Part shown: positions 24,663 through 33,978 of the stretch, piece after piece | How positions within the stretch are numbered: the first letter of the stretch is position 1 | How the letters are laid out: each line of letters begins with the position of its first letter | Assembly: GCA_012103255.1 (NCBI GenBank) | Contig: WLXD01000002.1 | Coordinates: 124,001-188,000, forward strand | Source: Acidobacteriota bacterium | GTDB lineage: Bacteria; Acidobacteriota; UBA890; WLXD01 | DNA: 64,000 bases | Direction: 5' to 3' | Notes under the pieces: model-generated | Databases searched by the model: none | What the model was told of the DNA's origin: nothing | The model's input: the letters and a program-made list of their open reading frames with translations, nothing else | Position numbers and translations under genes: made by a program

Positions 24663-26366
24663 GTCGTCGATCTCGAACTGCGGCTCGAGACGTCCGCGGA
24701 ACCGGTTCGTCCGCAGCGTCGCCACGAAGTCCACCGTATCGTGACCGACGAGAGCCTCACCGAGGTCAGCCCGGCGCCAGGCCAGCGCCGGAATCGTGGA
24801 ATCGGCTGACCGCACTTGAAGCTTGAGATGCGCATCCTTAAGTATCTGCGGCGGCCCGGCCAGTCGAACGCCTTCACAGAGGAATCTCGGGCGCGGATTT
24901 CCAATGCCGAATGGCGCGAGTCGCTCCAACTCCAGTGCGAGTTCCTTCGTCGCATCGTCCGGATGCAACACGTCATCACATGTCAGAACGGCCTTCAAAC
25001 TGTCCGAACCAAACTGTGACGCGTGCTCGTTGACGGCCTCGCGAAGCGCGTCGATCCGACTCGCCTTCAATCGAAAGCCTGCCGCCTGCTTGTGGCCGCC
25101 AAACGCCTCGAGACACGCGGAGGCTGAGCTGAGAGCGGCGGTGACATCAAAAGCCGGCACTGAGCGCGCTGAACCATAGGCATCCTCGCCTTCGATCGCT
25201 ACCACCAAGGCGGGACGACCCGTCGTTTCCACCAACCGTGACGCGACGATCCCGATCACCCCTCGATGCCAGCCTTCACCGGCGGCAACAATCACGCTTC
25301 CCTCGTCGTCGGCGTGAGCTTCGATTGCGGCGGCCGCTGTGGCCTGCTCGAGCTCACGCCGCTCGGTATTCAGCCGCTCGAGCCTCCCGGCTAGCTCGCG
25401 GGCCACGGCGCGGTCCTCGGTCATGAACATCTGAGCAGCGTCGTCAGGATGACCCACACGACCAGCCGCGTTGATACGCGGCGCGAGTCGGAACCCGACA
25501 TCGCCGGCGGTAACACGTCGGGGGTCGACCTTGGACACCTTCATCAACTCCTGCAGGCCCGGATTGACGGCGCCGGCGAGAGCCCGCAGCCCGTGGATCG
25601 CCAGCGCTCGATTCTCTCCACGAAGTGGCACCAGATCGGCGATTGTACCGAGCGCGACGAGTTTCAACATCGACAGCCCGCTCGCCGTCGACCCCGAGCG
25701 CTCCAGAACACCACACGCGAGCTTGAAGGCAACCGCGACCGCGGCAAGATCCTGCTCCGGGTAACCGCTGCCCTCCAACCTCGGATTCAGGATGGCGAGA
25801 GCGTGCGGAAGCTGATCCTGTGGCAAGTGGTGGTCCGCAATGATGACGTCCATGCCATGTTCAGCTGCGCGTTCACATGCCTCGATCGCCGTGATGCCAC
25901 AGTCCACGGCCACGACCACCGTGGCGCCGAGCTCTGCTGCCCGATCGATGCCCGCTGGTTCGAGGCCGTAGCCGTCGAGCACTCGATGCGGAAGGATGAC
26001 CTCGACGTCGCCTCCGAGATGCTTGAGAACCGTTGCCAGGAGAACACTCCCGCTGATTCCGTCTACGTCGTAGTCACCATGGATAGCCACGCGTTCCTGG
26101 TCACGAACGGCCCGAAGCAGCCTCTCGACCGCGGTCTCCATCGCCGCGAAGCAGAATGGCGAATGCAGCGCATCGAGGCCCGGCGCCAGGAATTCCTCGG
26201 CCGCGGACTGAACGCTCAAACCTCGGGCCACAAGCACGCGAGCGGTCGTCGCGAATAGACCCATCGAATCGCGCAGCCCCAGCGCGGCGGTCTCGTCTAC
26301 TTCGCGGACTTGCCAGCGCTTACGCGGTGCGACCGGGCCCGTCCAACTACCGGCTTCCGTCGTCAC
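24651..26366 (-). CDS. recJ: Single-stranded-DNA-specific exonuclease RecJ
   Basis: 5'-3' exonuclease in recombination and repair. The 571 residues carry the DHH-phosphoesterase motifs AIHGDYDVDGISGSVLL near 93-110 and DVIIADHHLPQDQLPHA near 160-175, a linker helix, and the DHHA1 motif FGGHKQAAGFRLKASRID near 430-445, then an OB-fold. The start is GTG 26366, sharing GTGA with the accA stop. Length is typical (about 570). Confidence 0.95.
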   Translation of the reverse strand: MTTEAGSWTGPVAPRKRWQVREVDETAALGLRDSMGLFATTARVLVARGLSVQSAAEEFLAPGLDALHSPFCFAAMETAVERLLRAVRDQERVAIHGDYDVDGISGSVLLATVLKHLGGDVEVILPHRVLDGYGLEPAGIDRAAELGATVVVAVDCGITAIEACERAAEHGMDVIIADHHLPQDQLPHALAILNPRLEGSGYPEQDLAAVAVAFKLACGVLERSGSTASGLSMLKLVALGTIADLVPLRGENRALAIHGLRALAGAVNPGLQELMKVSKVDPRRVTAGDVGFRLAPRINAAGRVGHPDDAAQMFMTEDRAVARELAGRLERLNTERRELEQATAAAAIEAHADDEGSVIVAAGEGWHRGVIGIVASRLVETTGRPALVVAIEGEDAYGSARSVPAFDVTAALSSASACLEAFGGHKQAAGFRLKASRIDALREAVNEHASQFGSDSLKAVLTCDDVLHPDDATKELALELERLAPFGIGNPRPRFLCEGVRLAGPPQILKDAHLKLQVRSADSTIPALAWRRADLGEALVGHDTVDFVATLRTNRFRGRLEPQFEIDDLRV

Positions 26367-27316
26367 CCGGCGGCAATCGTGCCCATGGCACGGAACTTCT
26401 GATAGCGATCCTCGACGAGATCCGCGGCCGATTTCTGCCCGAGCTCGTTCAACTGCCGCTCAAGGACCTCTCGAAGGCCGAGTCCTGCCGCAAGCGGATC
26501 CGTGTGAGCGCCGCCCGGCGGCTCAGGTACCACCTCATCGACAAGCCCGAGATCAACGAGGTCCGGCGCCGTGAGACGCAACGCATCCGCTGCTTCCTCG
26601 GCGTGATCGGGATCGCGCCACAGGATCGACGAACATGACTCCGGAGAGATCACCGAGTAGACCGCGTGTTGAAACATGTTCACCCGATTGCCCACGCCGA
26701 TTGCCAGCGCCCCGCCGCTACCGCCTTCACCGATAACCGTGGCGATGATCGGCACCTCAAAGCGGGCCATCTCGCGAAGGCTCACGGCGATTGACTCGGC
26801 AACACCGCGCTCCTCAGCACCGGAGCCCGGATAGGCGCCGGGCGTATCGATGAATGTCAGGATCGGCATCCCGAAACGTTCGGCCATCTGCATGATCCGC
26901 ATCGCTTTTCGGTAGCCCTCCGGGTTCGGCATGCCGAAGTTCCGGTGCAACTTCTGCTTCGTGTTGCGCCCCTTCTGTTGCCCAACGACCGCTACCGAGC
27001 GCCCAGCAAACTCCGCAATCCCGGAGACGATCGCCGGGTCATCGCGATATAGCCGATCACCGTGAAGTTCGACGAAGTCGGTACAAATCTGCGCCACATA
27101 GTCGAGCGTGTAGGGCCGCCGCGGATGGCGCGCCACGAGGGTCGTCTGCCAGCGCGACAGATTCCCGTAGATGTCGTCCCGCGTCTCTGCCAATTTCTTT
27201 TCGAGCCGCTCCAGCCGGACATCCCGTTGCATCGACTCGGGATAGCGGCGCAGTTCCGCGATCTGTTCCTCGATCTCGCGGAGCGGCTTCTCGAATTCTT
27301 CGGCTTTGCGGTACAT
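26363..27316 (-). CDS. accA: Acetyl-CoA carboxylase carboxyltransferase subunit alpha
   Basis: Alpha half of the carboxyltransferase that makes malonyl-CoA. The 317 residues begin FEKPLREIEEQIAELRRYPE, contain VARHPRRPYTLDYVAQICTD, GQQKGRNTKQKLHRNFGMPN, and the CoA-binding FIDTPGAYPGSGAEERG. The start is ATG 27316; the open frame up to 27502 covers the preceding gene's end and lacks similarity. AccB and AccC are coded near the right end of the window; AccD is not seen. The accA stop overlaps the recJ start. Confidence 0.95.
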   Translation of the reverse strand: MYRKAEEFEKPLREIEEQIAELRRYPESMQRDVRLERLEKKLAETRDDIYGNLSRWQTTLVARHPRRPYTLDYVAQICTDFVELHGDRLYRDDPAIVSGIAEFAGRSVAVVGQQKGRNTKQKLHRNFGMPNPEGYRKAMRIMQMAERFGMPILTFIDTPGAYPGSGAEERGVAESIAVSLREMARFEVPIIATVIGEGGSGGALAIGVGNRVNMFQHAVYSVISPESCSSILWRDPDHAEEAADALRLTAPDLVDLGLVDEVVPEPPGGAHTDPLAAGLGLREVLERQLNELGQKSAADLVEDRYQKFRAMGTIAAG

Positions 27317-27356
27317 GGCGCAGAAGATTAGCACGCAGTCACAGTGGACTCTTTGC

Positions 27357-27899
27357 CTATCGCCGCCCCGGCTGAGGCCGGAAAAAGCGGCGTGCGAGAC
27401 GCCCTGCGCGCATCGCCATGCGCTGAACTGCCGACAGCTCCACCTCAGGGCGTGCCGCCCGTGGGCGGTCGCCCTGTTCGGCTCGCTCCACTGACTGACC
27501 ACACAGATCGCTCAGCACGAGTTCGAACATCTCGGCGGACTCCGCCTCCCAATTCCAAGCTGCGATGTAGCCCCGAGCTTCCTGTTGCCAGGCCTCAGCC
27601 CAAACCCTGGGCCAGGCGCTGCCGACGGACGCATCCTCGGTGAGGTCGCCATGCGCCTCGAACACTCGATCGAGTTCCGTGGCCAGGCTTCCGGCGAGCG
27701 CCTTGGCGCGATGTTCGTCATTCTCGAACAGATCGTCCAATGCCGGCATCCCGCGACGCCACTCATTGTGGCGCTGGTGTATGCGACGACGCTCTCGGAA
27801 GAACCGCTCCAGGGTTGCGTCAGGAAGCTCGGGCGGTGGCGGCCAGGCCTCGAGGCGAGCCTCGATGGCGTCCGCTGCATCTACGTCGAGATCACTCAC
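27357..27899 (-). CDS. Hypothetical protein between dnaE and accA
   Basis: Not recognised. The 180 residues are soluble, predicted helical and rich in Glu, Arg, Ala and Trp (for example FFRERRRIHQRHNEWRRG and WAEAWQQEARGYIAAWNWEA). The C-terminal 30 residues are strongly basic (MAMRAGRLARRFFRPQPGRR), which could bind nucleic acid or membrane; this is only composition. No signal peptide or transmembrane helix. The start overlaps the dnaE stop by 4 nt and accA follows after 40 nt, so it is co-expressed with both. Coding is supported by codon pattern and tight packing. Confidence 0.7.
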   Translation of the reverse strand: MSDLDVDAADAIEARLEAWPPPPELPDATLERFFRERRRIHQRHNEWRRGMPALDDLFENDEHRAKALAGSLATELDRVFEAHGDLTEDASVGSAWPRVWAEAWQQEARGYIAAWNWEAESAEMFELVLSDLCGQSVERAEQGDRPRAARPEVELSAVQRMAMRAGRLARRFFRPQPGRR

Positions 27900-30800
27900 C
27901 GGAGCAGGACCGCGTCGGCACCGACGATCTCCTCGATCTCGCCCACCAAGGCGTCGGTCGGTTCAACAAACAGGTACCGGTTTGGCGTGATCCGTGCACG
28001 GTAATTCGTCGGCTGTGCACCACGGACCTGCACCACGATCGGCGTGTTGCCTCGATGGCGTTCGAGAACCTCTCTGAGACGGCCGGCCACATCGTCCACG
28101 AGCTGATCGAGTTGAATGACAACTTCGACGGACTGCGCGGTGGGCTCCTCCTTGGGTGGAGTGATCCCAGTCAAGGATTCGATGGAGGACGCGAGAATAC
28201 TGGCGTCGTCATCGCCCGTGTCCTTCCGGCCGCGTACCAACAGCACGGCTTCTTCTACCAGAAGCGTGGCGCACTTCTGGTACACCTTCGGGAATACCAC
28301 CACGCGAGCCTGCCCTTCCATGTCCTCGATCTGAAGAATGGCCATGCGATCGCCCTTCCGAGTGGTCATCTGCCGAATGGAGAGGACCATTCCTCCAATT
28401 GCCAGTTCCTTGCGCGCGCGGGCGGACGCAATCCCCACGGTCGTGGTGTCCGCGTGAGTGTCGAGCTGCTCGGCGTATCGCTGCAACGGGTGTCCGCTTA
28501 CGTAGAAACCTAGCGACTCCTTCTCGGCCGCCAGCATGTCCCGCTCGGTCCATGGCTCCGGGATTCGCCCGAGCGGCACGGGTTCGGTATCGCTGGAGCC
28601 TTCCATCCCGTCCAGTAGAGAACCCTGGCCCGTCGCGAGGTCGCGTTGCTTCTGTTGGCCGGCCTGCAACGCACCCTCGAGCTGAGCTTCGAGGAGCGCG
28701 CGGGTGCTCCTCGCGTCGATCTCGGGATCGGGGACCAGGCTGTCCATAGCACCAGCCTTGAGCAGACTCTCCAGCGTCTTTCGATTGATTCCGCTGCGGA
28801 GATCGACCTTCTCGCAGAACTGCACGAGGTTGCGGAACTCACCTACGCGTTCACGGGCCTCGATGATGATCTCGACCGCGCCTTCGCCGACGCCCTTGAT
28901 GGCCGCCAGACCAAAACGGATGTCCTCACCCACCGGCGTGAAGTGAACCTGTGACTCATTGATATCGGGCGGCAGCACCTTGACGCCCATGCCACGGCAT
29001 TCGTTGATGTACTGAACGACCTTGTCGGTGTTGCTTTCCTCGTTGGTTAGCACTGCGGCCATGAAGTGGACCGGATAGTTCGCCTTGAGAAATCCGGTCT
29101 GGTAGGCGAGCAGCGCATATGCCGCGGAGTGCGACTTGTTGAAGCCGTATCCAGCGAACTCGACAATCAGGTCCCAGATCTTCTTCGCCGGCCGCGCCGG
29201 CACTTCCTTGGCCTCGCACCCTTCTAGAAACTGCTTGGCCATCGACTCCATGACCTCGGGCTTCTTCTTCCCCATCGCCTTCCGCAGGATGTCGGCCTGT
29301 CCCAGCGAGAAGCCCGCCAGGGCGGCGGCGATCCGCATCACCTGCTCCTGGTACACGATGACCCCGTAGGTCTCCTGCAAAATGTCTTCGAGTTGTGGCA
29401 GCTCGTAGATCACCTGCGACGGATCGCGCTTTCTCTCGATGTATTCGTCGATCATTCCCGAACCGATGGGACCGGGACGATAGAGCGCGTTCATCGCAAT
29501 CAGATCATTGAGCTCCGACGGTTTCAGCTTCTTCAGGTACTCGCGCATGCCCGAGGATTCGAACTGGAAAATCCCTGACGTGTTCCCTTTGGCAAACAGT
29601 CGGTAGGTCTTCTTGTTGTCGAGCGGGATGTCATCGGCCGTGAAGGGTTTCCCCTTCTCGCGCGATATTGAACTGAGGGCGTCGTGCACCAGTGTGAGCG
29701 TGCGGAGGCCGAGGAAATCCATCTTCAGCAGGCCGATGGCTTCCACGTCGTTCATCGGGAACTGGGTGGTGACGAGCTGCGCCATCTCGTCTTTGCCACC
29801 GGGCGCCTTGTAGAGCGGCACGTACTCGGTGAGCGGTTCATCAGAGATCACCACGCCCGCAGCGTGGGTCGAAGCGTGTCGAATCTGGCCTTCGAGACCT
29901 TCGGCAAGCTCGACAAGCCGCGCTACCTGCTCGTCCTCATCGATCGCGTCGCGAAGATCCTCGTTGCTTTCCTTCGCTCCGGCGATCGTGGCGCCGAGAT
30001 CGGCGGGAATCATCTTGGCGACCTTGTCGACATCCCCGAACGACATCTCGAGGGCACGGCCGACATCGCGAATCGCGGCTTTTGCCGCCATCGTTCCAAA
30101 CGTGATGATGTGGGCAACGCGATCGTGGCCGTACTTCTCCGCCACGTACTCGATCACCTCACCCCGGCGGCGCATGCAGAAGTCGATATCGATATCCGGC
30201 ATGCTGATACGTTCGACGTTGAGGAAGCGCTCGAACACCAACCCGTAGTGCATGGGATCGACGTCGGTAATTCCCATTGCATAGGCCACCAGAGATCCGG
30301 CCGCGCTTCCGCGTCCGGGCCCAACCGGGATCCGCTGCTCCTTGGCGAATCGGATGAAGTCCCAGACGATCATGAAATAGCCAGGGAACCCCATCTCGCG
30401 AATCACCCCGACCTCATAGTCGAGTCGCTGCAGGTAATCCGGCGGCGCGGGACCCGAGCCGTTCCCGTAGCCCAGCGCGAGCATCCGCTCGTCGAAGCCC
30501 TGGCGAACGGTTGCCTCGAAATAGTCGTCGAGCGTGTAGCCATCAGGCACCGGAAAGTTGGGCAAGTGATGGCCCTCGAAACTGAGCTCCACGTTGCACC
30601 GCTCAGCGATCTCGGCAGTCGCCCCGAGTGACTGAGGGACCTCGCGGAATACCTGCGCCATCTCATCCGGAGTCTTTACGTAGAACTCCTGGTTCGGGAA
30701 CTTCATGCGACCGGGCTCGTTGATTCCCTTGCCGGTCTGAATGCAGAGCAACACGTCGTGGGGCGCGCTGTCTTCCTGCCGCAGGTAGTGGCAATCGTTG

Positions 30801-31429
30801 GTCGCCACCAACGTCAGGTTGAACTCCTGCGCGAGCCGCACGAGGTCAGGGTTGATCCGACGCTGCTCGTCGAGGCCCTGGTCCTGCAATTCAACGTAGT
30901 AGTTGTCGCGCCCGAATATCGCGATCATCTCGCCAACTACCCGCCGAGCCCCATCCATGTCGCCATTGAGGAGGCATTGGCTGACCTCGCCCGACAGGCA
31001 CGAGGTCGTCGCAATGAGCCCGTCGCTGTGCTCGGCCAGGAGATCGCGGTCGATCCGCGGCCGGTAGTAGAAGCCCTCGAGGTAGCCGACGCTCGAGAGC
31101 TTCAGGAGATTGCGATATCCCTGCAGATTCTTGGCGATCAGCAGCAGGTGGCTTGCGTATCCACCCCGCGGGCCCGTGGTCTTCGAATCCCTGGCCCCCG
31201 GGGCAAGGTAGGCCTCCATCCCGATGATCGGCTTGATGCCCTTGGCCTTGGCCGCACGATAAAACTGGATCGCGCCGAACATGTTGCCGTGGTCGGTCAT
31301 GGCGACCGCCGGCATCCCCAGTTCGACGCACCGGTCCATCAGCAGGTCGATGCGTGTTGCGCCGTCCAACAACGAAAAATTCGTGTGGTTGTGGAGATGG
31401 ACGAAGCGCGAGCCGGCATCTGAACACAT
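27896..31429 (-). CDS. dnaE: DNA polymerase III subunit alpha
   Basis: Main replicative polymerase. The 1177 residues have the N-terminal PHP domain (FVHLHNHTNFSLLDGATRI), the palm with the catalytic SMPDIDIDFCMRRRGEVI near 405-425, the tau/beta-binding parts, a helix-hairpin-helix (DIRFGLAAIKGVGEGAVEII) and an OB domain (ELAIGGMVLSIRQMTTRKGD). Length fits DnaE1. The only suitable ATG is 31429; no Shine-Dalgarno precedes it, but TATAGT lies nine nt upstream, so the mRNA may be leaderless. Confidence 0.97.
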   Translation of the reverse strand: MCSDAGSRFVHLHNHTNFSLLDGATRIDLLMDRCVELGMPAVAMTDHGNMFGAIQFYRAAKAKGIKPIIGMEAYLAPGARDSKTTGPRGGYASHLLLIAKNLQGYRNLLKLSSVGYLEGFYYRPRIDRDLLAEHSDGLIATTSCLSGEVSQCLLNGDMDGARRVVGEMIAIFGRDNYYVELQDQGLDEQRRINPDLVRLAQEFNLTLVATNDCHYLRQEDSAPHDVLLCIQTGKGINEPGRMKFPNQEFYVKTPDEMAQVFREVPQSLGATAEIAERCNVELSFEGHHLPNFPVPDGYTLDDYFEATVRQGFDERMLALGYGNGSGPAPPDYLQRLDYEVGVIREMGFPGYFMIVWDFIRFAKEQRIPVGPGRGSAAGSLVAYAMGITDVDPMHYGLVFERFLNVERISMPDIDIDFCMRRRGEVIEYVAEKYGHDRVAHIITFGTMAAKAAIRDVGRALEMSFGDVDKVAKMIPADLGATIAGAKESNEDLRDAIDEDEQVARLVELAEGLEGQIRHASTHAAGVVISDEPLTEYVPLYKAPGGKDEMAQLVTTQFPMNDVEAIGLLKMDFLGLRTLTLVHDALSSISREKGKPFTADDIPLDNKKTYRLFAKGNTSGIFQFESSGMREYLKKLKPSELNDLIAMNALYRPGPIGSGMIDEYIERKRDPSQVIYELPQLEDILQETYGVIVYQEQVMRIAAALAGFSLGQADILRKAMGKKKPEVMESMAKQFLEGCEAKEVPARPAKKIWDLIVEFAGYGFNKSHSAAYALLAYQTGFLKANYPVHFMAAVLTNEESNTDKVVQYINECRGMGVKVLPPDINESQVHFTPVGEDIRFGLAAIKGVGEGAVEIIIEARERVGEFRNLVQFCEKVDLRSGINRKTLESLLKAGAMDSLVPDPEIDARSTRALLEAQLEGALQAGQQKQRDLATGQGSLLDGMEGSSDTEPVPLGRIPEPWTERDMLAAEKESLGFYVSGHPLQRYAEQLDTHADTTTVGIASARARKELAIGGMVLSIRQMTTRKGDRMAILQIEDMEGQARVVVFPKVYQKCATLLVEEAVLLVRGRKDTGDDDASILASSIESLTGITPPKEEPTAQSVEVVIQLDQLVDDVAGRLREVLERHRGNTPIVVQVRGAQPTNYRARITPNRYLFVEPTDALVGEIEEIVGADAVLLR

Positions 31430-31438
31430 GATCGCTGC

Positions 31439-31444
31439 ACTATA
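31439..31444 (-). promoter_or_regulatory. Candidate -10 of dnaE, leaderless start
   Basis: Minus-strand TATAGT, five of six matches to TATAAT, ends nine nt before the dnaE ATG. Transcription would begin about 2-3 nt before the start codon. No good -35 is present at 16-18 nt spacing. Confidence 0.35.
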
Positions 31445-31496
31445 GCGTTCTCGCGGGCGGGCGTCGCACTAGGCTGCCCTTGCCGCTGAGCGCCCC

Positions 31497-33959
31497 CTAC
31501 AGCATCGAGTCAGGTCCGACGTCTACAACAAGATCACGCGGCATCCGGCGCGCGTCGTTCAGTCGCGCGAGCGCCTCGGACAAGACGGGCGGGAGCTCGG
31601 CTCGAGTTCGAGTCTTGATCAGAACCTGGAGACGGTACTTCCCCCGCAACCGAGCGATGAGGGGCTGCGCAGGTCCCAAGATGCGCGCGGTAGACCCGCT
31701 GGTGTCGCGGAGTGCCTGCGCCAGATTGTCGGCGTCCCGCCTCACGTCAGTGGCAACCTTGCCGCGGCAAACGCAGAGCGCCAAGGCGCTGAATGGCGGG
31801 TAAGCGAGGCGACGCCGGAACTCGATCTCGCGATCATAGAAAGCGCCATAATCGTGGGCCAACGCCGTCTCGATCGCATAGTGATCCGGTTGATGAGCCT
31901 GCAGGATTACCTCTCCTGGGAGGTCCCCGCGTCCGGCGCGGCCCGCAACCTGGGTCAGCAGCTGAAAAGTACGCTCGCCTGCGCGGAAGTCAGGGACGCC
32001 CAACGACGCGTCGGCGGCCACCACGCCAACGAGCGTGACTGACGGGAAGTCGTGACCTTTGGCCAGCATCTGCGTACCCACCAGGATGTCGATCTCGCCG
32101 CGAGCGAAGCTCGCCAGAATACGCGCATGTGCGCCGCGTCTCTGTGTCTGGTCCGCATCGAAGCGCTGTATCCGCGCGCCGGGGAACCGCTTCTCCAACG
32201 CTTCCTGCAATCGTTGTGTCCCCTGCCCGACGTCGTGAAGGGCGGTAGCACCGCACTGCGCACAAAGCTTCGGCACTCGCTGCCGCTCACCGCAGTAGTG
32301 ACACATCAATACGCCCGCCTGGCGATGGTAGGTAAGGCTCACCGCGCAGTTGGGGCATTCGCCACGATCGCCACACACCCTGCATACGATCGCGCTCGCG
32401 AAGCCCCGCCGATTGAGCATCACGAGCGCTTGCTCGCCACGCTCCGCCCGCTGGGCGAGCCCATCTTCGAGACGACGCGAGACCAAAGATCGGCCTACCT
32501 CGCTCCACTCCGTCCGCATGTCAACCAGTTCGGTGGCCGGCAGTTCGCGAGTGCCCACCCGTGCCGGCATCGTTGCCAGTTGCCACGTCCCCTCCGAGGC
32601 AGCACGGAAGCTCTCAATCGCGGGAGTGGCCGATCCCATGACCGCTGCTGCGCCCTCGATCTCAGCGCGCCACAGCGCCACCTCTCGTCCGTGGTATCGC
32701 GGCCGTTCCGCTTGCTTGTAGGCCGAGTCCTGCTCCTCGTCGAGCACCACGAGGCCGACTCGCTCAACCGGACTGAACGCCGCCGATCGCGGCCCTACGA
32801 CGACGCGCGCGAGACCCGAACGCAAACGCCACCAGGCACGGGCGCGCGCGCCTGTGGACATGCCCGAGTGAAGCACGAGCACCTGCTTGCCGAGCACCGC
32901 TCGGGCGCGGCGTTCCAGCTGCGGCGTGAGTCCGATTTCCGGAACCAGGAGAAGAACGCCGCGATCCCTGCGGACCGCCTCTGCGGCGGCCCGAAGATAG
33001 ACCTCGGTCTTCCCGCTGCCTGTGATGCCGTGGAGGAGAACCGGGCGAGGATCTCCGCCGTCGAGACGTTCGATCAATATCTCGAGAGCTGTCTCCTGGT
33101 CCGCCGTCAGATCGAAGGTCCCTGCACCATCCGCAGGCAGACTTGGCAATGCCGCTTCCGGCCGAACGTCGCTTTCGCGCCGAATAACACCCTTCTTCGA
33201 GAGCCCAACCATGATGGCTCTCGACACGCCCAGCCGTGCGATCAACTCGCGCTCTGGTTGCCACTCTTGCGCCTGTTCCCTGAGCGGCTGCAGTACCGCA
33301 GCTTGTCGGGGCGCCCTTCGCGTTAGCTCACCAGCCTCATCAACCGACAACCCCGCCCAACGCACGAGAACCTGCCGCGCGCCGGGCGCGCCGCCACCGC
33401 TCTCGTCTGCGATCTCGACCAAGCCCGCATCGCGGAGCAAGAGCAGGTTCGCGTGTACCGGAGTTCCGCGGAATCTCTTCTCCAACTGATGGGCGGAGGT
33501 TTCGCGATCTGCTGAGAGCCCCTCGTGCAGAGCTACCGCAGCGGCTACCGGCGCAGCCGTCCCGGCCAGACGTCGAACCCGTCGCCCGCCCACCTGGTCA
33601 CCGCCCGCGGGCAGGCAAGCGGCCAGCACCTCGCCAACCCCGACGACGTATGCCTCGGCTACCCGGGTCGCAAGTTCCAGCAGTGGCTCGATAACCACCG
33701 GAGCGGCATCCAGAACGTCCTCCACTTCACGAATTCGCCGAGGGTCCAGGCCGGGCGGCGCGCCATCGAAGACGCGCAGGACAACCCCCGTAAGCTGCCG
33801 ACCAGCGAAGCGAACTCGGACGCGCCCACCGCGCACTGGCAGGCGTTCGTACTCGGAGGCGATCGAGTACGTGAAGATCTCGGTGACCGGGACCGGGATC
33901 GCCACCTCGACGTGCCGGCCCGTCGCCGGATACAACGAGGGCTGGATCAGACTTGTCAC
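31497..33959 (-). CDS. priA: Primosomal protein N', helicase PriA
   Basis: 3'-5' helicase that restarts stalled forks. The 820 residues have the N-terminal DNA-binding domain (VEVAIPVPVTEIFTYSIA), Walker A (LHGITGSGKTEVYLRAAAEA), the DEEQ box (VVLDEEQDSAYKQAERPRYH), a zinc-binding block with eight cysteines (CRVCGDRGECPNC and CHYCGERQRVPKLCAQCG), and helicase motifs V-VI (ILVGTQMLAKGHDFPSVTLV). Walker B is usually DEEH; here Gln replaces His. The start is GTG 33959, 19 nt after the UDG gene. Confidence 0.95.
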   Translation of the reverse strand: MTSLIQPSLYPATGRHVEVAIPVPVTEIFTYSIASEYERLPVRGGRVRVRFAGRQLTGVVLRVFDGAPPGLDPRRIREVEDVLDAAPVVIEPLLELATRVAEAYVVGVGEVLAACLPAGGDQVGGRRVRRLAGTAAPVAAAVALHEGLSADRETSAHQLEKRFRGTPVHANLLLLRDAGLVEIADESGGGAPGARQVLVRWAGLSVDEAGELTRRAPRQAAVLQPLREQAQEWQPERELIARLGVSRAIMVGLSKKGVIRRESDVRPEAALPSLPADGAGTFDLTADQETALEILIERLDGGDPRPVLLHGITGSGKTEVYLRAAAEAVRRDRGVLLLVPEIGLTPQLERRARAVLGKQVLVLHSGMSTGARARAWWRLRSGLARVVVGPRSAAFSPVERVGLVVLDEEQDSAYKQAERPRYHGREVALWRAEIEGAAAVMGSATPAIESFRAASEGTWQLATMPARVGTRELPATELVDMRTEWSEVGRSLVSRRLEDGLAQRAERGEQALVMLNRRGFASAIVCRVCGDRGECPNCAVSLTYHRQAGVLMCHYCGERQRVPKLCAQCGATALHDVGQGTQRLQEALEKRFPGARIQRFDADQTQRRGAHARILASFARGEIDILVGTQMLAKGHDFPSVTLVGVVAADASLGVPDFRAGERTFQLLTQVAGRAGRGDLPGEVILQAHQPDHYAIETALAHDYGAFYDREIEFRRRLAYPPFSALALCVCRGKVATDVRRDADNLAQALRDTSGSTARILGPAQPLIARLRGKYRLQVLIKTRTRAELPPVLSEALARLNDARRMPRDLVVDVGPDSML

Positions 33960-33978
33960 GGGCGGTGCGAGCGCTGCG

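Noticed and set aside
32052-33326. Plus-strand open frame of 424 codons opposite priA
   Set aside because: Antisense shadow of PriA; residue make-up is Arg/His-rich with no domain pattern.
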